Below, in pieces: positions 27,501 to 39,500 of a stretch of DNA of 64,000 nt. The stretch is from Flabesymbios commensalis. Taxonomy: Eukaryota > Annelida > Polychaeta > Terebellida > Flabelligeridae. The notes below the pieces were generated by a model. The model did no database searches. It saw only the letters and a list, made by a program, of their open reading frames with translations, and was not told where the DNA came from. The stretch spans positions 34,569,534 to 34,633,533 of the forward strand of contig OZ024905.1 in NCBI GenBank assembly GCA_964017125.1. The letters run 5' to 3'. The position numbers were made by a program, and so were the translations under genes. Position 1 is the stretch's first letter, and every line of letters starts with the position of its first letter.

Positions 27501-30500
27501 GCAGGTATTGTGGACGCTACGGCTTGTATGTGTACAGCTGTGTTGACCTACACCAGCAGTCTTCACCCAGTGCTGTTTGGAGGTTGGCCCATCGTCGCAA
27601 ATGTGTTAATGCTACACGGCGTCGTCATGTCTGTATCCAGTACACTGTCAACTTCTTGTTGTGTAGGAGTAACAGAATGCTGGCAGTGCATGTGCACACA
27701 AGTATGTACATGCACACACCCCATTTCCTCAGTGCCTGCTGACCACCCCACAGCCACCCAACGTTGTATTAATACTAGGCCAGCGTCGTACACAGTGGAC
27801 TAGCATTAATACAACATTGGGTCGATGCGTCTTGTTTGCCGGGCAGATGACATAACAAGTGACGGCAAGAAGGGGGGCGCTATCTTCTGTTTGGGTGGGG
27901 GGAGGGGGGGAGGTTCTTCAGTGAGTGGACATGCATAATCTGGGGAGAGTTTCCACGCACGCCAAGAAATCCCGCCGCATAACGTGTTATAGAGGTTCAT
28001 GCATAACTGAGGGATGTTTTAGTGATAGACGCTTCCGTGCAAAATAATACGCATGCATATGACGCGTTCACTTTGTTGGGAGGGTGCGTTGATGGGAGGG
28101 ACTACTGTAATTGTTTTAATGTACCATGTACTTTTTTGTTCTTATGTGTTTCATCTTCAAAAATGACATTCCCAACACCCCTCCCCCCCCCCTCCCGACC
28201 AGCTCACGCATAATAAATTATTTGATAAATGTAAAAAAGTGAGTTGACACAACCTTTGTCCACGGGAGAAAAAACAGATGATTGAAACGATACACAAATG
28301 ACAAATGTAATTTGCTACAGCATTAGATCTAATAACAACAGCTGGCATAGGTATTGAACAAAAATATACAATCTAAAAAATACTGACACTATGTTTTATG
28401 TTGAATCCGACAGACATTAGCATTTTCACTGATGTCTGTCAGAATTTACGGTCCAATGGGGACATCTGAGATTTTGTCTAACTTTAACTCAACATTCCCT
28501 TGTGGCCGGGCCCAACGGCTCATTCAATCCGGTTGTGGCTTGAAACTCAGAGGTCCTGGGTTCGAAACCTGGTTGGGTCGGATGTTTGTCATCGAGGTTG
28601 TGCATATACAGTGTTCCAAACTGTCGAAAGGCCTTAATTGTGCAGTGCTGTGCATAGTAGTGTGCACTATAAAGAACCCTTGAAGTCATTGGATAAGAGT
28701 AGGGCATAGTTCCGAGTTCAGGCTTCCTTCTGTTGCGATATTTCCATCATTGTGCAGAAAGCGACATAAAGCAATAGTCACTCTGATGTCTCTTGTGTGC
28801 TGACTATGCATGTGCTAAACAAGACATTCTGTCCAGAAACATAGAATGTTTGGGAGATAATTCCCGACATGTATATCAGGCCTAATACTTGCAGTAAGTA
28901 TACATGTGTATCTATATCATCATATATCACATTTATCATCATCCCCGATGACCTTTCAACTTGTTGTCCGCAGCTCACTAAGCCTAGACGGGAAATTAGG
29001 TAATGGTTATTTTTTTCCCGATGCTACTTACAAACAGGAGAGTATGTAGCTGGGTGTATGTATGGTGGACTGGAGTGATTACCACTCTGGTGATCAAGCT
29101 AACTCTTTGGCCACATTGGTAACACTCGAGCCTCTCGATGTCAAAGTCAAGTGGTTTAATCCCCGGGCTGGGCAATATGAACACTGTTACAGTATAACAA
29201 TCAACTACAGGTTTAATTTTTTTCTTATTTTTTTGGACTGAGAAAAATATTATCACAAATAAGTATTTAGAAAAAACCTTTGCTGGAATCGCTTCCTAAG
29301 TTATTTGAAAATAAACTAAAATGAGACCCGCCACACTAAACGGCATGCAAGATCAAAACTATCAAAATTCACTTTTTAGTACATTTGATAGCCGTGGTCT
29401 TCATGTGTTGTAAATTGGAAGATTTTTTAATAATATTTATTACTTTTGATTTTATTGGATTTGAATTTTATTTTTGGTTAGGTAATCATTAGAAATGTAT
29501 ATATGACATCATATAAATAATTGTAAAAATATTTGCCTGGAGTTACCTTTTTGCATGTTGACTTACAAATTGAAACTAATATTTTTAAACATGTATACAC
29601 TGAGAACATCGTGATTTCTGTCACATTGAGACATCTTTGAAAAATGAAATCTCACACATGATCTGGGTTACCTATCTCGTTTGTAAGCGGTGGAGCCTAC
29701 ATGTTTGACACACTATAATCTAATATTAGATGAAATGCAGACCCTGGTACGTTTTCATCCCATGTGATGTTTTTGAAAAAAATTACCGGTTAAAGGTGCA
29801 GATGCATTTATAGTGTATCCTCTAAATAATTTTTTGTTTTGTGTATTTTGTGTTCATAATACATTGTAGCTGCTACTGCTACCCAGTTTAGCAACATGAC
29901 CATGCCATAATTCATAACGCATTGTAGCTGCTACTGCTACCCAGTTTAGCAACATGACCATGCCATAATTGCTAGTATGTATATGATTTTTTAACCCTTA
30001 CAGCGCGGGGATCGATTTTAGTCGACAGAATCTGACATCTGTAGACGACTAAAGTCGATCCCCGCACGGTAAAAGTAAAAATATTTCTAATGGCCGTAGA
30101 CCCATAACATAGATATTCAAATGAATCAGAAAATAGTTAACTAAGACATTTATGATGGTTTCAAGGTGAAAAAAACCCTTTGGTTGCGATGTTTTTTTTA
30201 CTAATTAATTCAGCGCTTTAAGAGTTAAACATAGGTAGATCTCAGGGACTGATGCAAATATCGAAGCCTTTATTCAATGACGTGATGACAACTATGACAT
30301 AGAGATATTGTATGCCTATTTATCTGGGCGTGGTAATAAAATAGTGTATTATAATATGCCTGCTTGGGTTTATCATATTCTATCATATTTTTTTTTTATA
30401 AATGTCATGCACAAAATCAGTTGTATAAAGATATATATGTGTGTTTCAGCTATTGTCTCTGCTTTTAATTCTGTGTCGCAAGAGACCTGGACCTTGGTGC

Positions 30501-33500
30501 AAAATCAACCAGATGCAGTGAAGGCTCTCGTGTTTGGAATAGGTGTAGTACATGGATTACTACTAGCTCGACAGATGTTTGGCACTCGTGGAATGAGTCA
30601 ACAATATGCGTTGACTGGAACTGTGATGGAACAAGCTATCCATAGTGTTTTGGGAAAAGACGATACAGATAGCTCCATGAAACAGATATCACATCTTGTG
30701 GCAGATGTGAGATTGAATTTGAATGTGTCATTAATAATTCAAAAGTTTGATAATCAATAATATATTTTAAAATTGAATACAGTAAATGTTATTCTCTATT
30801 GCTAAAATGATTAACACAGAAAGTGATGCCATGTTATTTGTGTATAATTTACAATTTAATAGCAAAATTTTACATTTTAAAGTGATTTTATATTCTGTTT
30901 ATTGCCATCAGTAATTATTTTTTTCACATTTGAGGTAGATGAAACAAGTATTAAGCAAACGATAACGTGGGAAACTTATTGCTGCTCAAAGAAATATGTA
31001 AATCAACAAAAAAGCAAAATTTCTTCTGACACCACATTTCAGGCACTTTCACAGGAATAGTGACTGATTCTTTAATCCAAAACTATTATTGGCTATCAAT
31101 TAGGATAGATAAATTGCAAAATTATATTTTTTTAAATTGTGCTTTTATCTTTAGAGTGTTTATGGGAATCTCGCTACAAGCAGTTGGGATAGGTTTTACA
31201 TGATTACTATTGTGGAGCACATACTTTCTGCTTCTCATGATTCATCACAAACTGGTATACTAAAACTTGGTGATGTTCAACTATCTATGCCACCAGCCAA
31301 TGTGGGTAAGCATTTTTTTCAGCTCGCCTTCTATTTTTTAATTGAAAAAGGTGGGCTATTGCAATTGCAGTTCGGAGGTGGCGGCCGCCTTAACATTTAC
31401 TTGTGGGCGGAATAACTTGAAATTTTTTTCATTTATCTTTCCCAAATTTGTTATGCATGTTACTAATGACCAGTTCTCGGAGAAGTTCAATAATGGGTGA
31501 AAACAAAATCAAAATGGCCTATTTATTCGATTTTTCACATTATATGTCAATAATTTGACCTTGTGGGTGCAATAACTTCAAAAGTTTTTTCATTGATTCT
31601 GCTCAAATTTGTTATGCATGTTGGTAATGACCAGTTCTCGGACAAGTTCAATAATGGCTGAAAAAAATTTAAATGGCTGCTTTATTTAGATTTTTTGCAT
31701 TTTACATTGATAATTTGACATTGTGGACGCGATAATTTCATTAATGGCGGCGGGCTATTGTCAAATCTGCTCTTGTTTTAATTATAATAAGCTTTCCATT
31801 GCTGCGAAACTATACACTTTCCCAGATTATATTCTTCTACAGTTTTCATGATAATGTTGTTTACAGCACCAAATGAATATGGAGTGTGGTTTGCTGAGAA
31901 AACAGGTGGTGAGATAGATAGCATTGAAGCATTAACATTCCAGGACTGTGTGGAGAGGGTTGTAAATGATTCCATGTAAGTTTCAGTAAATTTATTAGAT
32001 GGCTATGTTAGTTTGAAATATCTTTATGGGTTAATATGATAGGCATTTTATACATTTTAATCATTAAAGTTATTTTTATGTGCCAGATCATCAGAGTTTA
32101 TGCGCATGCTGGAGCGTTTATATCAAGCTCATGATATTGATGAACTGAGAAAAATGATGAGTTTATCATCTCGTCGCCCGCAGCCTGACATGTTACGATT
32201 ACGAGCTGTTTTGGACAGTGTTTGGGAAATCTTACCTCCGCTGCTGGATCTTGGTACCACACCAGAAGAATCATGCCAATATAACTTCCCCTATCATCGA
32301 CCTAGTGTTATTAGTTTGGCTACAGCGGAAAGTTTTCAGATGCCTGAATCACTAGGCTTTGTACTCTTCCAGGTAAACCACACAGTCATAATTTTCTGCA
32401 TTCACTGTTCAGCCTTTGTGATACTTAACATATAGATGTGATTCACAACGATGATCACATACATGTGAACTAAACATCCTCTATTTGCAAAAAAACAACA
32501 CACCAAATCTGATAATTAAGGGTCCCCTGCTGCGCAGGGATGGGTACCTGGTAGGCCTATAATGCTACTTCTGCATCCCTGTTATGTTTTAGTCGCCAAA
32601 CATTTCCTAACTATATATTTCTTATTCTTTTGCACATATTTTGTTAAATAATACATATATAGGGAAAATGTGATATATTAATTTTAGCATCTTCGAAAAA
32701 GTTTTATTTGAAAACTTTACTGCGAAATGCTCTTTCTATGGATACTTCTTGGGATTTGCATACATAATTAATTATAGGTGATATCTTATTTACCCAGTTG
32801 ACCAGAGTAGATGATGAGCTTCATGATTAAGCTTTGAAATGAATATCGGTAGTTATTTTTTTGACTTTCAAGCTATATCTTAAATTTAATCAAATTGTCA
32901 TATAAACTAGACTGCATAATTTTGCAACGTTTTAATAAACTAAAGTTTACAAAAAAATGTGAGGAATCACTCATAGTGATGCTATTATTTTATTGTAGGA
33001 ATGTCTGTGGTTCAATCAGCTGCTCTGTCATATTCGTCAAACTTTACATACAATGCATCAATGTCTTCTGGCTGGTTCAGATGCCTTCCCTAGTCATCTT
33101 CTCGACACAATGTACAGTCTTTTGCAGGAACAGGTACCCCCAGCATGGTTACATCCCAATTGCCAGCCTAGCACACATGCTTTAAACTCATGGCAAGGAG
33201 GTTGGTTTTGTATTGCATGGCAGTATTTTATTGTTCTTTATCTGTTAGAACTAGTCTAGATGTCAAATAACAGTTAAATGACAGAACATCTTTTCGTATT
33301 TGCATAGGATGATGTTATTTTACAGCTTTGAAGAAATGTTATAACCAGTTGGAAGGCTGGGTTAAGCATCGAATGGTTCCTCTACTTGAACCTGGACATT
33401 CAACACCTGTATCATATGGTCATCTACAAAGTATCTGGCTCGGTGGACTAGTCAAGCCGCATGCTTTGTTTGCTGCTCTTCGACAAGAAAAAGCCATCCT

Positions 33501-36500
33501 TGCCAAATGTTTAGCTGACCAGGCAAGATTTACACTTAATTTACAAAATCTAATGCATTTACTAAATTTAATATATTTGAGAGTGAGCCTTTTTTGTCCT
33601 ACAACACTGTCTAATAGATGAAATTCATACAAACATTCTCTGGCATTGATTCTCATACATTGATTCTCATGACTCCTTTGGCATTTTTTTAAGGTCATAT
33701 GTCAATGGTGAAGGACAATTGCTTGTTAACCTGATAACTTAAAATAAAAAAATGATTTTTTCAATTTTTTACCCATGAGTATGGAGATGAACTGATTAGC
33801 AAATGGCCGTCAACTGGTGAATTTTTTTCAAACTGGTGTGGATAGGTTTGTCGTTTGGGGTCTGTGAGTCTAGTGGCATTGTCCGTTTTCATGTGTAACC
33901 GAAAACGACACTTCTGAAAACGAGGCTATGACGGCCATCTTGACTTTAATACATTGATCTTGTATTCAGTTAAATGAATTCAAACCTATTACATTTAGGT
34001 TTTTGAGGTCTGTGAGTCTATTGGTGAAGTCCATTTTCATGACTGAAATTGAGAATGTAGTGGCCATTTCAAATAAATTTCAAATGATTTCAATAAATCA
34101 ACGTTATATTCATCTCTTTTAGCCATGTCGCTGCCCTAGCAGGTTCATACTTTGGCCGACAATTGTAGCGTTTCGAAATTGTTATTCACAATTTATCTTT
34201 AATACACACATCACTTATTGTTTGTTATAGCCTTTACAATGGAGGCATATTCATCGACGCCTGCGTCGATAACCTTTTTAGTTTGTATTTATTTAAATAC
34301 CTCTTGATATTTTTATCATTTTGGAGTATTTCCTTTTTTATAGGTAGTTTTAGACTGTTTGGTGGTTGGAGATAACGCTTTACATGATGATATCAAAGAT
34401 GAAGGGGGTATCTTCATTGAGGAAGCATATATACAGGGTGGAGCATGGGACATTGACAATAAATGCTTAGTATGTGCAAAGTAAGTCCAACTGTGTCAAC
34501 TGATCCCTCTACTATTTGAGAAATAATTATTTAATTTATGATTTTTTTTATCAGTTTTACAATATGGTATATGTGTGTGGGTCAAGTTTACAATATCTAA
34601 TACCACTGTTATCTATTAGTTGAAAAGTAGCAGCAAATAGATATACCCTAACTATTTGTGCCGTCAGTAAAATCTTACTCTGTGAATGTTTTGTTTATGA
34701 TTAAAGGACAGATATTAACCGACTTCCTACTTTGTACGTGTGGCCTAAAGTGATTGATAAGGGTGACAATGCCACAGTTGGAAGTAATGACCAGCTTGTT
34801 TACTACTGCCCGGTGTTCATGAACAAAGCCCGTCAGGTGTGCACAGCTTACCTACCGCTACCAATTGGCAATGTTCCTAGTATGAACTGGACTATGAGTG
34901 GAACTGCCATTCTCCTTGATCCAGGTAAAGTAATTTTGGGGGGAGATACAGTATAGACAATAAGCTATATGCCTGCATTATCTAACCTTCTTCCATCATA
35001 CAAGCATTGAAGTCCTGAAATTTCTCGGGGCATGCAATATCTACACCAAAGACATTAAGTGATGTTGTTGTCCACCCACCACTAAACTTGCCAGCAGATA
35101 GCTGATCACACAGGTGGGCTGTCTGAGGCTTTCAGAAAGAAAGCTTATTCACAGTGGCAGTGGCTAGTCAGGAATTTTCCACAGATCCTCATATTTACCA
35201 TGTATGTTTCTATAGACCAGTCGATGATCATGTTCAAAATTGGTTACAACTTAATTACAAGTAATCGACTTATCAGGTTTGGTAATCTTGACTATACCTT
35301 TGTTCCAGGTATTCCATCAGACTCATGCAAGAAATCTCGCTCCCTAGTGCTGGCTAAGGCCGCCCTTGCAGGTCAGCTAAGTAGCCGCAGCAGCCAAAAC
35401 AGCCAGTATGAGAAAGAAATGGACGAGGATGATGAAGAAGAAGAAGAATCAACACAAGAGAGTAAAACTAAGGGGAAATCTACAGATAGGTGTGTATAGT
35501 GGTATAGGCCTATTTCCCCAGATTTTGTGTATAATGTCAAACATTGTGTTCCCAACTGATTTTTAGCCCGCCTTTTAATTAGTTCCCGCCGTCACCGTAG
35601 GTGAGACGGAGGGAGCTATGGATTCTACCTCCGTTTTTCTTTGGCCTCTTCTTTTGCCTATAACTTTGTAAGAAAATAAGCTGGGATAATAATTTTTGGT
35701 ATGTGGGTTACTTCCAGGTGGCTAATGGACAGGTTAAAATATTTTTAATATGGATTCAATACGCGAGGTCGCAGAGGAGAAAATGATGATGTTACGGCGT
35801 TGGGCCGTTGGGCCGTCCATAAACAATTCGTTTCCGGAGCATATCTCTGAAAGTACTTGTCCGATTGTCTTCAAATTTTACACACAACACCCCTAGGGGG
35901 TCTAGTTGTGCCTTTTGGGGTATTTGAACTTTGACCTACTTCTGGTTCAGAACTATGACCTATTTAGACGTTTTGACGCGCACTTCGTTTTCGGAGCAGA
36001 TCTCGAAAAGTACTGGGCCGATGACAGTCATATTGCACATACATGTTCTCTAAGGTCCCTAGTTGTGCCTTTTCAGGTTTTTGGACCTTGACCTTGAAGT
36101 TGACCCAGCACTTTGACCTAATTTATAACATCGGTAAATCCGACTGAAAGATTTTGTGGAATATCATGAAAACCGCTCACGATAGCTACACCATTACTAT
36201 AAAACAAATTGTGAGGTTTCAGGAGAGGATGCATCTTGAGAAATTTCATGTCGATAAAATTAAAAATGGCCGCCTATCGACCATCATTCACCTCGACAGG
36301 CCTGATATTGCGGAATATCATGAAAACCGCTCAGGATAGCTACACCATTAATATCAAATAAATTGTAAGGTTTCAGGAGAGGATGCATCTTGAAAAATTT
36401 CAAGTTGATAAAATTCAAAATGGCCGCCTATCGGCCATTATTCACCTCGACAGGCCTGATATTGTGGAATATCATGAAAATCGCTCAGGATATCTACACC

Positions 36501-39500
36501 ATTACTATAAAACAAATTGTAAGGTTTCAGGAGAGGATGCATTTTGAAAAAATTCAACTCGTCCAAGTTCAAAATGGCCGCCAATCGGCCATTATTCACT
36601 TTCACATGGCCGTTATTTGGTAAACCGTGCTAGATGGCTAGACCATTTATATAAATCAAAATGTCTGATTTCAGGAGAGGATGCATCTTGAAAAAATTCA
36701 ACTCGATAAAATTCAAAATGGCCGCTTATCGGCCATTATTCACTTTCACATGGCCGTTATTTGGTCAACCGTGCTAGATGGCTAGACCATTACTATAAAA
36801 CGAAATGTGAGATTTCAGATGAGGATGCATCTTGAAAAAATTTGACTTGATCAAATTTAAAATGGCCGCTTTTTCGGCCATTATTCATTTTCACATGGCT
36901 GATATTTGGTAAACCGTGCTAGATGGCTAGACCATTACCTGATTACTATAAAACAAAGTTTTGGGGGGAGGATGCACCCTGAAAATTTTTAACTCACGAA
37001 TTCAAAATGGCCGACAATCAGCATTATTTACCTCGATAGGCCTGATATCAAGTAACCCGTGCTAGATAGCTAGACCATTACTATAAAACAAAATGTGACG
37101 TTTCAAGAGAGGATGCCTTTTAAAAAATTTCGACTTGATCTAATTCAAAATGGCCGCCTATCGGCCACTATTTACTTTCACATTGCTGATATTTGGTAAA
37201 CCGTATTAGATAGCTGGACCATTACTATAAAACAAAATGTGACGTTTCGAGAGGGGATGCCTTTTAAAAACTTTCGACTCAATTGAATTCAAAATGGCCG
37301 CCTATCAGCCACTATTTACTTTCACATTGCTGATATTCGGTAAACCGTGTTAGATAGCTGGACCATTACTATAAAACAAAATGTGAGATTTCAGGAGAGG
37401 ATGCATATTGAAAAATTTTGACTCGATCAAATTCAAAATGGCCTCCTATCGGCCATTATTCACTTTCACATGGGCAATATTTGGTAAACCGTGCTAGATG
37501 GCTAGACCATTACTATAGAATGAAATGTGAGATTTCAGCTGAGGATGCATCTTAGAAAATTTCGACTTGATCAAATTCAAAATGGCCCCCTTCAGGCCAT
37601 CATTCACTTTCACATGGCCGATATTTGGTAAACCGTGCTAGATAGCTAGACGATTACTATAGAATGAAATGTGCGATTTCAGCTGAGGATGCATCTTGAA
37701 AAATTCTGACTCGATCAAATTCAAAATGGCCCCCTATCGGCCATTATTTACTTTCACATGCCCAATATTTTGCAAACTGTGTTACTGTGTTAGATGTTAG
37801 TCCTTTATTATAAAACAAAATTTGAGGTTTCGGGGGAGGATGCACCCTAGGTTTTTAACTAATTTATATCGAATTCAAAATGACGGTGAATCAGCTATTA
37901 GTTACCTCGATGGGCCTGATATCGGGTAAACCGTGCCAGATAGGTAGACCATTACTGGGATACTGATTAGGATCATTCAGCTTCAAAACGCGCATGCCTA
38001 GGACGGTCAAGTGTAGGCCAACAGTAGCCTATTGAGTACAGATTGACAGCATTAATATAGCCACTGACCTGATTACAAGGTACTACTCAAACGAGAAATT
38101 GATCCAATGCTGTTTTAATGTTAGGCCAACGTCTGCGACGCTGGCCCAACATTGAACCAACATTAGATAAATGTACAATGTTTGAGAGAAAGTCCTCCTG
38201 CCCAGCAAACGCAAGACATTTGTATGACATTTATGCAATGTCGGCCCAACGTCTTCGACGTTGGTCCAACATTGCATAAAGTCATACAAATGTTTTGTGT
38301 TTACTGGGTGACAATACAAGCTTGGGGGTCAAGCAGTTTCCAAATCCCCGCAGTAATACAGTCAGTTTGTTTGCAAGTAGGCGACCAAGTAGGGGAAAAA
38401 GACAATGGCTTCGAATTATTAACTCATAGATGTCGCTCAAGTATATATGAACTTGCTGTGATTTGAGAACTTGCTCTTAATGAGGCTTTGGGTATGAAAC
38501 GCATATTTAGTATTATTATGGAATAGGGCCTTGGCTTACCCACGGGCACTATTGCCTTCTGGGGGACCCTTGTCCCGCGAATTTTGACAGTTGACTACAC
38601 CTTTAATTTCAATGGAGGTTTGCAATCTCTGACAGACTGTCTAGTTCTTATCTTACTCTTAGACTGGGCTTCTTAGACCTAGTTGTCTTGCGTCTTGATT
38701 TTTGACCTAGCCTAGGACTACATTAATAACCCTACACAAAATTGCTTAAATCAAATTCTAATTCGGAGCGGGAGCTCCTGGACTTATGTAGTCTTGTTTT
38801 AATTAAAAAAGGTGGGCTATTGCAATTGTAGTTCAGCGGCGTCGGCATTATTTACTTGTGGGCGCGATAACTTGAAAAGTTTTTCATGTATCCTTTTTAA
38901 ATTTGTTATGCATGTTACTAATGACCATTCCTCAGACAAGTTCAATAATGCTTGTAAAAAAATTCAAGATCGGCCGACTTATTGCGATTTTTCGCCTTTT
39001 ACATCAATAATTTGACCTTGTGGGGACGATAACTTGAAAAGTTTTCCATGTATCATCTTCAAATCTGTTAGGCATGTTACTAATAACCAGTTCTCGGTCA
39101 AGTTTAATAATGGCTGGAAAAAAATTAAAAATGGCCGATTTATTGTCATTTTTCGCATTTTAAGTCAATAATTTGCCCTTGTGGCCGCAATAATGACTTG
39201 AAGTTCAATAATGTCGGCGGGCTATTGTCGAGTGTGCTCTTGTTTAAAATGATGTGAATAGCTTAGGTCATTTGCGATATCCTGACATTGGATCCTTTCT
39301 CATTCCCATGATCACATGTATCCTCTATCATACACTAACTGAGCTTTATGGTGGGGAAAGAGATACAAACACAAATCTACATGCTAATGGTCGAGCACCA
39401 ATATGATGATATGCAAGTTGAAACGTTACAGAGTTACAGGTTTTGAGTGCTTAGACTTACCCTTTTTACAGTATATTACATAACCCACAAGATACTAAAT

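Larger units (their letters stand above)
35579..38798 (+). mobile_element. family A element, copy 3, nested in C
   Basis: Starts TTAGTTCCCGCCGTCACCGT and ends GGAGCGGGAGCTCC, GACTTATGTAGTC, TTGTTTT. It carries about twelve core units and is interrupted near its right end by the insert at 37978-38604. Insertion was into the TTTTAATT stretch of element C, matching a T-rich target preference. Confidence 0.7.
35562..39245 (+). mobile_element. family C element, copy 2, split by element A
   Basis: The left end TTTTAGCCCGCCTTTTAATT (35561-35580) is separated by 3.2 kb from its continuation AATTAAAAAAGGTGGGCTAT. It ends GTCGGCGGGCTATTG, GAGTGTGCTC, TTGTTT at 39245. TAGCCCGCC/GGCGGGCTA is the inverted pair and GAGTGTGCTC the terminal hairpin. 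Confidence 0.65.

Noticed and set aside
27489-27803. Overlapping Cys-rich open frames on both strands
   Set aside because: They lie inside the pogo-like element, overlap in three frames and show no codon bias or domain.
28504-28580. Functional tRNA gene
   Set aside because: The B-box and T-arm are good, but the acceptor and D-arm do not pair convincingly and a non-tRNA body follows, as in SINEs.
9839-36623. Small + strand open frames recurring at 9839, 10321, 19294, 35906, 36154 and 36390
   Set aside because: These are frames through family A element sequence and its minisatellite units. Similar peptides arise because the DNA is repeated, not because a protein is conserved.
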